The translations under genes and the position numbers were made by a program. DNA of 11,428 nt from Pelagophyceae sp. CCMP2097 (taxonomy: Eukaryota > Sar > Pelagophyceae). Location: positions 105,513-116,940 of the forward strand of contig MU657281.1 in assembly GCA_026770575.1 (NCBI GenBank), written 5' to 3'. The notes beneath the pieces were generated by a model. It had not been told where the DNA came from and made no database searches. It saw nothing but the letters and a program-made list of their open reading frames with translations. Below, in pieces: positions 6,301-11,428 of the stretch. The stretch's first letter is position 1. The number at the start of each line of letters is the position of its first letter.

Positions 6301-8684
6301 GCCGCCGAATGGCCCAAGGGTCGCAGCCGTTTTCGGGAAAAGGCGCCTCGAGAGGCCGCATTCGGCTGCAATCCTTGATACCGCAAAAATTCCGTACATT
6401 CAGGCTCTGAGAGACGGCGCCTCTGCCGCCGCCGGCGTCGGCCACAGAGTGCCGTTTCGAGAGGGCCGTTTCGAGAGGGCCGTTTGAGAAGGGACCTCGC
6501 AGAGAGACCCGTTTGTCGGACCATCTCGAGATGCCGTCGAGCGAGGCGGTCACGTGGAGCCGCCCAGAGGCTTGTGAACCCATCTCGGACGGGCCAATCG
6601 GTCGACTTTCCAAAGCGCAAAGGTCACGTCGGCGTTTGCCTTTGCGGCGTTTGCCTTTGCGGCGTTTGCCGCGGCGTGGCGGCGCACGACCCATTCTTTG
6701 TCCGGACGCGGCCGCCTGACGCCTCGCGCGCCTCGTAGATGTCGGTGAGGAGCACGACCTGCGGGTTTTGGGCGCCTTTTCGGGTTTTGTCTTGCACTTG
6801 CTCTGTCGAGTTTTGGGATGGACGCACGGCTTCGGCGTCGCGGCAGGCCGCCTTGGCGGAGGCCTACAAGATACTTTATAAAATATGGAAAGACGACAAG
6901 ATACTTTTAAAACACAAACGCACCATCATACCCCGGTGCAATTCGTACGCCGGCGTGTCGATGACGCCTGCGCGGCTTCTTGTCAAATCCCGCACAAATG
7001 CACCCCAAAAAATACCCGGCGTGTCGGAGAGGATCAGCTGGTAGTTCTCGCCGTTGACGATGCCCAAGATCTAGCGGTCAACGTGCATCCCACGGACCGA
7101 CAACGGGCGGAAGCGGAGAGGGGAAGCGGAGACGGGGCGCGCATCGCAGGAGAGGGACTTTGGAGCCCGCCGTGGGTCCTGTTGAACCTCAGGGCCGGAG
7201 TCCGCCAAAGGGCCCGTCTCAGCTGCCTTTGAAAGCAGCGCCTCCGGCCCCCGTCTCAGCCCACAGAGCCGCAAAAGGGCCCGTGCGGCGCCGTAGAGGG
7301 ATTGTCGAGGGGCGCCTTGGAGGCTCTCGAGCGCCGTGGACGTCTCAGCCGTCGAGGAGCCGTCGAGCGACCGTGTCGAAAATCGCAGCGCCGTCGAGGG
7401 GCCGTCAGGGTCGGGCCCGTCTTAGCGCCGTCGAGGCCGTCGAGGACAAAGTGGCGTTTCGACTAAAGCGGCAAAGCCAAAAAAGCGGCAAAGCCGGGAG
7501 GGCAACCCCGTCCTCGACCGGCTGGCACATCTCCAGCCTCGGAGGGTCCTCTCCGGGCCCGCCTTTGCATCCGGAGAGACAGTGGACGAGAAACCGAAAA
7601 TGGACCCGGGGACAGTGGTCGAGGACCGCGTCCAAGGTCCGTCGAAAGGTCCGTCCCCGGGTCCATTTTCGGTTTCCGGCGGCAGACCCGCCTCCACAGA
7701 CCCTCAGCGTCGTCGGAACGAGGCCCGTCGAGGGGCCGTACTCGGTACGTCTCCGCGCAGGATCGAGGGGCCCCGATTCTCGAGCCGGGGTCTGTTTTCG
7801 GGCCTTTTCGGGGGGTCTCGGAGACGGGGGGTCTGTTTTCGGGCCCGCTTATTTGCTCCGTGTCCGCCTTTGGGCTCCGGGCGGCAAGCCCGTCTCCAGT
7901 CCGCCTCCGGGGCCGTCTTGCGACCGTCTCGGCGCCGTCGGGGCGTTGTCCGTAGAGGCCCTTTCTCCAGTCCGTCTCCGCGCAGGATACTCGGGGCCTC
8001 GCCATTCGGGGCGAGGGGACCGTAGAAAGGCCCTTTCGCAAGCCGGCCTCCGGACCTTCAAGCCGCACCCATGTCCTCGAGTCGCACAAAGGCCCGCCTC
8101 GCCGTCCTTGCGGGCGCCGCCGCTTTTCAGGCGCCTTTCTTCGCAGTCGTCGGGGCGCGGGCGCTTGCGCGGTGGCGCGTCGTCTGCGGCTTGCGCGTGG
8201 CGATGCACCTATGGCTTTCCCTCGGAGGCGATGCACCTGCGCGGGAGGACGCAGCGGCGTCTATTTCGAGGCGACGATCCCGCCAAAGACTCCGCCTTCC
8301 CCGCGACGCCGCCACCGGCCCACAGACGCCCGCCCGCCCCGGGCAGGCGCGTCCGGTCTGCCGCATTCGTGTGCGCCGCCCGCCCCGTCGCACTGGCCGC
8401 CGGGCCGCGTCGATGGAGCGGGACGCGGGAGCGCACAATTCTTGCCCCACCAAAGCGTTGGTCAAAGTTGACTTGCCGACGTTCGCCGATCCCACAATCG
8501 CCACAAAGCCGGCGCGGAACGGCGTCGCGGCCGCCGCGGCCGCGTCCGCCGGCGCGGCGGCGTCGACGGCGGGCGCGTCGGCGGCATCGACGGCGCGCAG
8601 CGACACTGCGCGGCGAAACGCCGCGGGCCGGCCGTCAAAAGCGGCGGCGGCGCCGGCCAGCGCGAGAAGCCGGAGGCCGGGCAT
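335..8684 (-). CDS. era: Era-type GTPase, probably plastid-targeted, 14 exons, complete
   Basis: Era is a GTPase with a C-terminal KH domain that binds the 3' end of small-subunit rRNA and assists 30S assembly (family knowledge). The minus-strand join is 8684-8437, 8208-8169, 7070-7016, 6967-6924, 6863-6828, 6758-6721, 3619-3491, 3446-3388, 3326-3235, 3162-3085, 3040-2991, 700-639, 578-490, 394-335. It gives 1080 nt: 359 residues plus TAA. Visible motifs are G1 GSANVGKS (65-72), KPQTTRH (89-95), DTPG (112-115), NKVD (181-184), SAK (213-215), TDRPERF near 245-251, KH GKDG (308-311) and SKDWRDD near the end. After a leader of about 55 residues the body is about 300 residues, the usual Era length. 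ATG 8684 is the first Met after an in-frame stop at 8763-8765. All introns end in TAG or CAG. G1 has Ser-Ala where Arg/Lys-Pro is usual. Plastid rather than mitochondrial location is inferred from the leader. Confidence 0.95.
490..578 (-). CDS. era: era exon 13: KH core
   Basis: The acceptor is GCGCAG. It completes Gly311 and encodes AAIKKLGIAARAELEKFF and then EQKIMLEIRVK (312-340), the KH helix and last strand. The donor AAG|GTAAGA is the only fully consensus GTAAG donor in the gene. Confidence 0.95.
639..700 (-). CDS. era: era exon 12: KH GxxG loop
   Basis: The acceptor is TTCTAG. The exon encodes ISATVVVARDSHKGIVIGKD (291-310), a near-canonical Era KH strand and the first three positions of the RNA-binding GKDG loop. 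The donor is G|GTTCGT. Confidence 0.95.
701..2990 (-). repeat. Intron 11 of era, filled with degenerate 13-bp minisatellite
   Basis: From about 770 to 2700 nearly all of the plus strand can be parsed into units of about 13 bp with core CCGTCTCGAGGGC and variants (CCGTTTCAAGGGA, CCGTACAGAGGGC). Occasional 12- and 14-bp units occur. Because 3 x 13 = 39, translation in any frame gives 13-residue cycles such as RARLEGPSQGPVS, which explains the long spurious ORFs here. No RNA gene or nested gene was recognised. Confidence 0.85.
2731..2790 (+). repeat. Near-perfect 12-bp tandem repeat, 5 copies
   Basis: TCAAGTGACCTT is repeated four times exactly, and a fifth copy ends in GT. The low divergence against the degenerate surroundings marks a recent local expansion within intron 11. 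Confidence 0.9.
2991..3040 (-). CDS. era: era exon 11
   Basis: The acceptor is GCTAG. The exon encodes VRIESFKEPQAKGDVL plus two bases of Arg290: a beta strand and the variable loop before the KH core. The donor CG|GTGCGT opens a 2.3-kb intron. Confidence 0.93.
3085..3162 (-). CDS. era: era exon 10: start of the KH region
   Basis: The acceptor is ACGTAG. The exon encodes ERFFAAEMVRKAVLENYR and then KEIPYSCE (248-273), matching the family pattern F-x-x-E-x-I/V-R-x-x-x-L...EIPYS. The donor is GAG|GTCCGT. Confidence 0.95.
3235..3326 (-). CDS. era: era exon 9: helix to TDRP
   Basis: The acceptor is TCGCAG. The exon encodes RGVAELKAALAALLPESP (218-235) and then LFPDEYATDRP, the linker between the G domain and the KH region that is diagnostic of Era. 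The donor is CCC|GTGCGT. Confidence 0.95.
3388..3446 (-). CDS. era: era exon 8: G5 SAK
   Basis: The acceptor is ATGCAG. The exon encodes LAGAALPGAVAVVGLSAKD (198-216), the strand and G5 motif SAK, and ends on the first base of Gly217. The donor is G|GTCAGC. Confidence 0.94.
3491..3619 (-). CDS. era: era exon 7: G4 NKVD
   Basis: The acceptor is ATTAG. The 129 nt encode residues 155-196: a helix (AIVSWIAEQLP), a strand (VPILIGV) and the guanine-specificity motif NKVD (181-184), then an acidic helix. The donor AA|GTGAGG is the second closest to consensus in the gene. Confidence 0.95.
3823..3963 (+). repeat. 141-bp direct repeat, copy A
   Basis: It aligns with 4590-4730. Both start CCGTCTTC, pass through TTCGGGCCAYGGCCAGAC, GGGTATACGGGT and GGCAAACCCGAACCCGTCG, and end ATCTCCGGCTYCTCGAWACGGCC. 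Each copy is followed directly by a 13-bp array in the same orientation. Confidence 0.85.
3964..4160 (+). repeat. 13-bp tandem array, inverted relative to intron 11
   Basis: The run divides almost without gaps into 13-mers with core GACGGCCCCTCGA (variants GACGGCCATTCGA, AACGGCGCCTTGA). This is the reverse complement of the intron 11 unit. About 14 consecutive units keep the exact length. Confidence 0.9.
4590..4730 (+). repeat. 141-bp direct repeat, copy B
   Basis: This is the second copy of the block at 3823-3963, 767 bp downstream and of the same length, with scattered substitutions and small compensating indels. It contains GGGTTCGGGTTCGGG. It is followed by a 13-bp array, so block and array seem to have been duplicated as one unit. 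Confidence 0.85.
4731..5015 (+). repeat. 13-bp tandem array with 36-bp higher-order motif
   Basis: Units of the GACGGCCCCTCGA family. The three-unit string CCCCTTTCGACGGCCATTCG followed by ARACGGCGCCTYRAGA occurs at 4767-4802 and 4920-4955, and also at 4002-4037. This shows higher-order organisation rather than independent decay of monomers. Confidence 0.85.
5025..5450 (+). repeat. 12/13-bp repeat region in the opposite orientation
   Basis: From about 5025 the plus strand switches from GACGGCCCCTCGA-type to GGACCGTCCAGAGG-type units. It therefore faces the preceding array across a centre near 5020. Units are more degenerate than in 4731-5015. Confidence 0.7.
5641..5892 (+). repeat. 12-bp tandem array (GGGACCGTCTTT)
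   Basis: The sequence divides into 12-mers without slippage from 5641 to about 5892. GGGACCGTCTTT is repeated four times exactly at 5749-5796, and the fifth unit ends CAAA. Read on the minus strand this gives cycles of Val-Pro-Lys-Thr in an open frame, which is a repeat artefact. Confidence 0.9.
6131..6178 (+). repeat. 12-bp tandem repeat (CCGAGGGAGGGT)
   Basis: Three identical copies and a partial fourth, inside intron 6. The units are G-rich on the plus strand. Confidence 0.85.
6228..6270 (+). repeat. 13-bp tandem repeat (TCGGGGGCTTCTC)
   Basis: Two identical copies, a third with one substitution and a partial fourth, inside intron 6. Confidence 0.85.
6451..6489 (+). repeat. 14-bp tandem repeat (GCCGTTTCGAGAGG)
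   Basis: Two identical copies and a truncated third, in intron 6. The content resembles the 13-bp family with one added base. Confidence 0.8.
6630..6674 (+). repeat. 15-bp tandem repeat (CGGCGTTTGCCTTTG)
   Basis: Two exact copies and a diverged third in intron 6, about 50 bp from the exon 6 donor. Confidence 0.85.
6721..6758 (-). CDS. era: era exon 6
   Basis: The acceptor is CCGCAG. The exon encodes VVLLTDIYEARE plus two bases of Ala154, the central strand of the G domain. The donor GC|GTCAGG is set by the frame of the next exon, which lies 3.1 kb away. Confidence 0.88.
6828..6863 (-). CDS. era: era exon 5 (36-nt microexon)
   Basis: Twelve codons encode ASAKAACRDAEA, between TTGTAG and the donor GTGCGT, phase 0 on both sides. 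The exon supplies the helix that joins GMM to the VVLLTDIYE strand. Without it that helix is missing. Confidence 0.88.
6924..6967 (-). CDS. era: era exon 4
   Basis: These 44 nt after GCGCAG complete Gly115 and encode VIDTPAYELHRGMM (116-129), the post-DTPG loop and the start of the switch II helix. The donor is ATG|GTGCGT. An alternative GT three codons earlier (G|GTATGA) would remove the conserved Gly-Met-Met. Confidence 0.9.
7016..7070 (-). CDS. era: era exon 3: G3 DTPG
   Basis: The acceptor is GCTAG. The exon encodes ILGIVNGENYQLILSDTP plus the first base of Gly115, matching the family strand pair that ends in the Mg-binding DTPG motif. The donor is G|GTATTTT. Confidence 0.93.
7071..8168 (-). 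repeat. Intron 2 of era, GC-AG type, repeat-rich
   Basis: The 1098-bp intron starts GCAAGC and ends GCTAG. It contains minisatellite-like units (GTCGAGGGGCCGTC around 7365-7450), a perfect 23-bp inverted repeat (7590-7676), and a diverged duplication in which GTCTCCGCGCAGGAT recurs at about 7748 and 7975. GGGGTCTGTTTTCGGGCC recurs near 7784 and 7829. Confidence 0.8.
7590..7676. repeat. Perfect 23-bp inverted repeat (hairpin)
   Basis: Arm 7590-7612 (begins GAAACCGAAAATGG, ends CCCGGGGA) is the exact reverse complement of 7654-7676. The 41-nt spacer contains AAGGTCCGTCGAAAGGTCCG. In the era pre-mRNA this would form a stable stem inside intron 2. Confidence 0.9.
8169..8208 (-). CDS. era: era exon 2: switch I region KPQTTRH
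   Basis: These 40 nt after TAG encode CIATRKPQTTRHR (84-96), the invariant Era/TrmE-type G2 region that follows the first helix. The preceding Leu codon is completed across the junction. No GT fits the donor. The frame and the next exon demand CGC|GCAAGC, a GC-AG intron. Confidence 0.93.
8437..8684 (-). CDS. era: era exon 1: targeting leader and G1 P-loop
   Basis: It encodes residues 1-82 and two bases of residue 83. The start MPGLRLLALAGAAAAF has one Arg, a short hydrophobic core and an Ala-run followed by Phe. This resembles a heterokont signal peptide with the +1 Phe of the plastid transit peptide. Residues 17-55 are rich in Ala, Arg, Asp and Pro, as in transit peptides. The GTPase begins at about residue 57 with a beta strand (GFVAIVG) and the P-loop GSANVGKST, then NALVGQEL. 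The donor is TT|GTGCGC, phase 2. Confidence 0.93.
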
Positions 8685-8839
8685 GTTGCGGGTGGGGCTG
8701 GAACACCGGCGCGAGCGGGAACAAACAACCTTGATATCGCCAAGTTGAGTCCACCCTTGAGGTCAACGTCCGGCCGTGCGGCCCCGCGCGCGGCAGGGGC
8801 GCCGCGGCCCGGGAGGCAGCGTGTGGGCTGGCGCGTGCC
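8685..8839. promoter_or_regulatory. 5' flank of era, no defined promoter element
   Basis: This is the sequence immediately upstream of the era start and must hold its 5' UTR and probably its core promoter. No TATA box or other named element is recognisable. The era frame is closed at 8763-8765. Confidence 0.3.
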
Positions 8840-9029
8840 GTCGGCGTATAGGGCCCCGCATGGGCCGAGAGCCTACTACTATCTAAGCACTGTATGGCTC
8901 CCTCGGATGTTGCTTTGTCACTGAAAGTATTCGCCTAAAAAATGTCGTATAGGGCCCCGAGAGCCTACTACTATTTAAGCATTGTATGGGTCGGATGTTG
9001 CCTTGTCGCTGAGAGTAATCGCCAAAAAT
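8840..9029 (+). repeat. Imperfect tandem duplication (~104 and 86 bp)
   Basis: Copy 1 (8840-8943) and copy 2 (8944-9029) share GTCGTATAGGGCCCC, GAGAGCCTACTACTAT, TAAGCAYTGTATGG, TCGGATGTTGC and ATCGCC. Copy 2 lacks short pieces. A third start (GTCGTTTAAA) follows at 9030. It lies 156 bp upstream of the era ATG, so it could be promoter-proximal. Confidence 0.85.
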
Positions 9030-9050
9030 GTCGTTTAAATCAAATTCCGG

Positions 9051-9119
9051 CACGGTCCGAATTCCAGAACTGCCACGGTCCGAATTCCGGAACTCTCAAG
9101 GTCCGAATTCCGGAACTCT
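9051..9119 (+). repeat. 23-bp tandem repeat, 3 copies
   Basis: CACGGTCCGAATTCCGGAACTCT-type units start at 9051, 9074 and 9097, with two or three substitutions. A partial echo (CACGAACTCTCACG) follows to about 9133. Confidence 0.9.
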
Positions 9120-9133
9120 CACGAACTCTCACG

Positions 9134-9969
9134 TACCCTAACCTTCCATGGTCTGCTACAAGTTGGTTCAGGCATGAAACTGATATTGCATTGCGCCGTT
9201 TTTTTGACAAAAGTATTGCGTCCTTCGACTGGAGCTTCCGGCGCCCGCGCAAGCACCCCAAGGAAAAGTCCGCGAGACATCTCCTTTCACGATTGACCAT
9301 CTCTCGCAAAAGTTACAGCCGATTTTACACATACGTAGCTATAAACACACACCATATTTTCCTCAAATAGAGAGAAGAAACGCCCGTTTTTTTGAAAAAA
9401 TACGGGCCAACTGAAGTTTTTTAAGAACCTTCCCGCGGAATTTAGGCAAGGTATTCCAGAGGTTGCTCGACGTAGCCGACTTACAAACGGCCTTACGCGC
9501 CCATCGGCGGCGGTTGAACAAAAATCGGAGGTGTCCTTGGGTGTTAACGGCCGTCGCCAAAGTCGCCAAATCAATTTTCTCGGCCCATATAAGACGTGCC
9601 AAAGTTCACCCTCCGGCGCTGGAGGCGTCTCGGCGCCCCGCATACGACCCCAGCAACTATACCTCCGAAGACCTGCTCAAATTTCCGCGAAAAAAGCAGC
9701 AGTTTCATGCCCGAACCAGCTTGTACTCTAAAAACGTCAAATTAGTCGAGATAAATGTTTGAGTTTGACCCCCTTCCAAATGTTCAAAACGACGTTTATC
9801 ACTGAAAAATTCATATTTCTCAAATCACGCTAGAAGTATCGTTTTCGGGCTTGTCGCTTCAGCGCGCATCGAATGCGCTAAGAGGCGGTACCAATCTCAA
9901 AACGGTCAATTTTGAGATTTTGAATAATTGGATCGTTTTTCAAAATGGTGTCTTAACGGGTCGTGAATA
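9134..9969. other. AT-richer segment without a recognised gene
   Basis: Plus-strand frame 9415-9762 stays open for over 110 codons (internal ATDs absent; residues such as DPSNYTSEDLLKFPRKK), but I recognise no domain and there is no ATG or clear splice context. It could be a degenerate or partial coding segment. A 12-bp-stem hairpin with poly-T/poly-A lies at 9382-9406 (GCCCGT...ACGGGC), and a perfect 10-bp stem (AATCTCAAAA, 7-nt loop) at 9893-9919. Confidence 0.4.
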
Positions 9970-10738
9970 ACAAAATCGTAATTGCCGCGCCGGCGCAATT
10001 CCGAAACACCAATTTTAATCAATAAACACAAAAAACAAATCCACGTATGATGACCATAATCGCTGTAAAAGGTAAAATACGCAAATCGCAATTTGATAGA
10101 GTGATTCGGACTCGCGGTGCCAGCGCGCTTCCGAAACGTTCACTGTTATCAAGAAACACAAAAGATCCAAATCCATGTATGATGACAGTAACCGCTGTAA
10201 AAAGTAAAATACGCAATTCGCAACGTGATGAAGTGATTCGGACTCGCCGCGCCGGCGCGCTTCCGAATCGCTTTCTTTTATCAAGAAACACAAAAGATCC
10301 AAATCAATGTATGATGATAGTAACCGCTATAAAAAGTAAAATACGCAATTCGTAACGTGATGAAGTGATTCGGACTCACCGCGCCGGCGCGCTTCCGAAT
10401 CGCTTTCTTTTATCAAGAAACACAATAGATCCAAATCCATGTATGATGACAGTAACCGCTGTAAAAAGTAAAATACGCAATTCGCAACGTGCCTAAGTGA
10501 TTCGGACTCACCGCGCCGGCGCGCTTCCGAAACATCAATTTTTATCAATAAACACAAAAGATCCAAATCCACGTAGTATGATGACCATTATCGCTGTAAA
10601 AAGTAAAATACGAAATTCGCAACGTGCCAAAGTGATTCGGACTCGCCGCGTTGGGGTGCTTCCGAAACACCAATTTTAATCAAAAAACACAAAGATTCAA
10701 ATCCGCGTATGATGACCATAATCGCTGTAAAAGGTATA
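9970..10738 (+). repeat. 132-bp tandem satellite, about 6 copies
   Basis: GATTCGGACTC recurs at 10103, 10235, 10367, 10499 and 10634, giving spacings of 132, 132, 132 and 135 (a 3-bp insertion near 10575). A diverged first copy starts near 9974. Each unit carries an imperfect dyad, GATTCGGA and TCCGAATC around CGCGCCGGCGCG (for example 10235-10269), then AAACACAAAAGATCCAAATC, GTATGATGAC and CGCTGTAAAAAGTAAAATACG. The array ends exactly at the right inverted repeat. Confidence 0.93.
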
Positions 10739-10830
10739 ACAAGAGCGCGCCGGAGGCACACGGAGGACCCTTGGGATACAGCCAAATCCCATTGCAATGC
10801 CCACGTAAATAATTAAAATTATTTAAACTA
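10739..10830 (-). repeat. Right copy of the ~92-bp inverted repeat
   Basis: This is the reverse complement of 1-91. The outer 9-bp palindrome is preserved at 10806-10825 although its loop differs (AA against TC), so each copy keeps its own perfect palindrome. The inner edge abuts the 132-bp array, which is absent beside the left copy. Confidence 0.88.
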
Positions 10831-10997
10831 ATCGCTGAATTTTGCGGCCGACCAGATTTGGACCTGTGACCACCTTCTTCTTCTATGATGATTCCAATGA
10901 TTCTCAATTTTAGCGATCGCATTAACCACCAATCGCTGAATCGGCCGAGTTGCTGCCCTTTCCTCCCCAAAGGTGGAACCTCGCGGATTTGCCCGTG

Positions 10998-11053
10998 GAC
11001 AGACAGACAGACGGACAGACGGACAGACGGACAGATGGACAGACAGACAGACA
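10998..11053 (+). repeat. GACA/GACG microsatellite
   Basis: GACA units interspersed with GACG, about 14 tetramers, with one GATG interruption near 11035. Confidence 0.93.
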
Positions 11054-11081
11054 AAATTGCCCCTGGTAATCCTTCAATCAA

Positions 11082-11144
11082 AGGAGCCGAAGGGCCCTTG
11101 TCGTAAACTAACGTTGATTAAACGGCAAGGACCCTTCGGGTCCT
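11082..11144. repeat. Imperfect inverted repeat, 22-nt arms
   Basis: Arms 11082-11103 and 11123-11144 pair at 19 of 22 positions around a 19-nt loop. The centre is CCGAAGGGYCCTTG. Function unknown; it could be a relic of a small mobile element. Confidence 0.75.
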
Positions 11145-11298
11145 CAAAAAGTAAGTTTCGTGATAGGGGTCGCCGGGCTTCGGGGCTGGTGGATACTGGA
11201 AAGTCGGCACGGGATATCCGGATGGTGCGTTGTTGCTGGCGCGTGTACTGGAGCGAGTGGGCAGTGGCGAAGGGTGGCTCTGACGGGTCTTGCCCACC

Positions 11299-11421
11299 AT
11301 GATAGTCGAAGCACCCCTCTTCGATCAAGTGGTTTTCTTACCCCATCCCGTCGAGTTGATCTTTGTGGCTCCTTGTCTGACTGTGCTCGTCCACGCCCTG
11401 CTCGTCCACGACACGCGTCGT
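11299..11421 (+). CDS. Possible first exon of an unidentified gene (partial)
   Basis: An ATG in a strong context (CCCACCATGA) follows an in-frame TGA at 11281. It opens 41 codons that end exactly before a GTAAG donor at 11422, phase 0. The peptide starts MIVEAPLFDQVVFLPHPVEL and continues with a hydrophobic run (about residues 20-36: IFVAPCLTVLVHALLV), which could be a signal anchor or membrane segment. I do not recognise the family. A minus-strand reading with its own GTAAG donor also exists here, so the call is tentative. Confidence 0.35.
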
Positions 11422-11428
11422 GTAAGCC

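Larger units (their letters stand above)
3620..6720 (-). repeat. Intron 6 of era, 3.1 kb, composite repeat DNA
   Basis: The intron runs from GTCAGG to ATTAG and separates the VVLLTDIYE strand from the NKVD exon. It is a mosaic of 12-, 13-, 14- and 15-bp tandem repeats in both orientations, a duplicated 141-bp block and short unique stretches (3640-3820, 4370-4560, 6270-6440). The size is fixed by exons 6 and 7, which join in frame. No nested gene was recognised. Confidence 0.85.
10831..11298. other. Intergenic segment before a possible plus-strand gene
   Basis: No gene was recognised. It contains a microsatellite (10998-11053) and a 22-bp-arm hairpin (11082-11144). The last part may hold the promoter of the exon at 11299. 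Confidence 0.4.

Noticed and set aside
6739..7232. Plus-strand ORFs across 6739-7232
   Set aside because: They are shadows of era exons 3-6 and their short introns on the minus strand.
7160..8734. 524-codon plus-strand ORF
   Set aside because: It lies antisense to era exons 1 and 2 and intron 2, is low complexity (Arg, Pro, Ala) and has no domain.
9412..9762. Plus-strand open frame as a transposase or other gene
   Set aside because: No ATG start, no recognised motif and no partner exons; kept only as an unassigned segment.
11118..11421. Minus-strand proline-rich reading with a GTAAG donor
   Set aside because: Joining the open segment before the donor to the proline-rich frame needs an acceptor in the right phase; the obvious AG (intron of 53 bp) gives the wrong frame.

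Overview
The window looks like nuclear DNA of a GC-rich eukaryote with a secondary plastid of red origin, most likely a stramenopile alga. A pelagophyte is my best guess from composition and style (inference). Three things point there: a protein-coding gene split by 13 spliceosomal introns, a bacterial-type plastid ribosome-assembly GTPase, and a signal-peptide-like leader ending in an Ala-Ala-Ala-Ala-Phe step, like the ASAFAP motif of heterokont plastid preproteins.

The only gene I can identify lies on the minus strand from 8684 to 335: a complete Era-type GTPase. Fourteen exons join in frame to 1080 nt (359 codons plus stop). They recover the whole family layout: leader, G1 (GSANVGKS), the KPQTTRH switch region, G3 (DTPG), G4 (NKVD), G5 (SAK), a KH domain with a GKDG loop, and the C-terminal KDWRDD tail. 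None of the exons after the first stands out as a long ORF. The long ORFs across the same interval, up to 712 codons, are by-products of repeat DNA.

Ten of the 13 introns are 44-228 bp. The other three (701-2990, 3620-6720, 7071-8168) total 6489 bp. They consist largely of one degenerate GC-rich minisatellite family with a 12- or 13-bp period (core TCGAGGGGCCGTC or its reverse complement), plus a duplicated 141-bp block, local array inversions and a perfect 23-bp inverted repeat.

Upstream of the gene (8685-11298) the DNA becomes AT-richer and carries a different set of repeats: an imperfect ~100-bp tandem duplication, a 23-bp triplet repeat, about six copies of a 132-bp satellite with a dyad-symmetric core, and a GACA/GACG microsatellite. 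A 92-bp element at 10739-10830 is an inverted copy of positions 1-91, so the era gene sits between two facing ~92-bp inverted repeats about 10.8 kb apart. At the right edge a short plus-strand open segment (11299-11421) with a good start context and a GTAAG donor may be the first exon of another gene.
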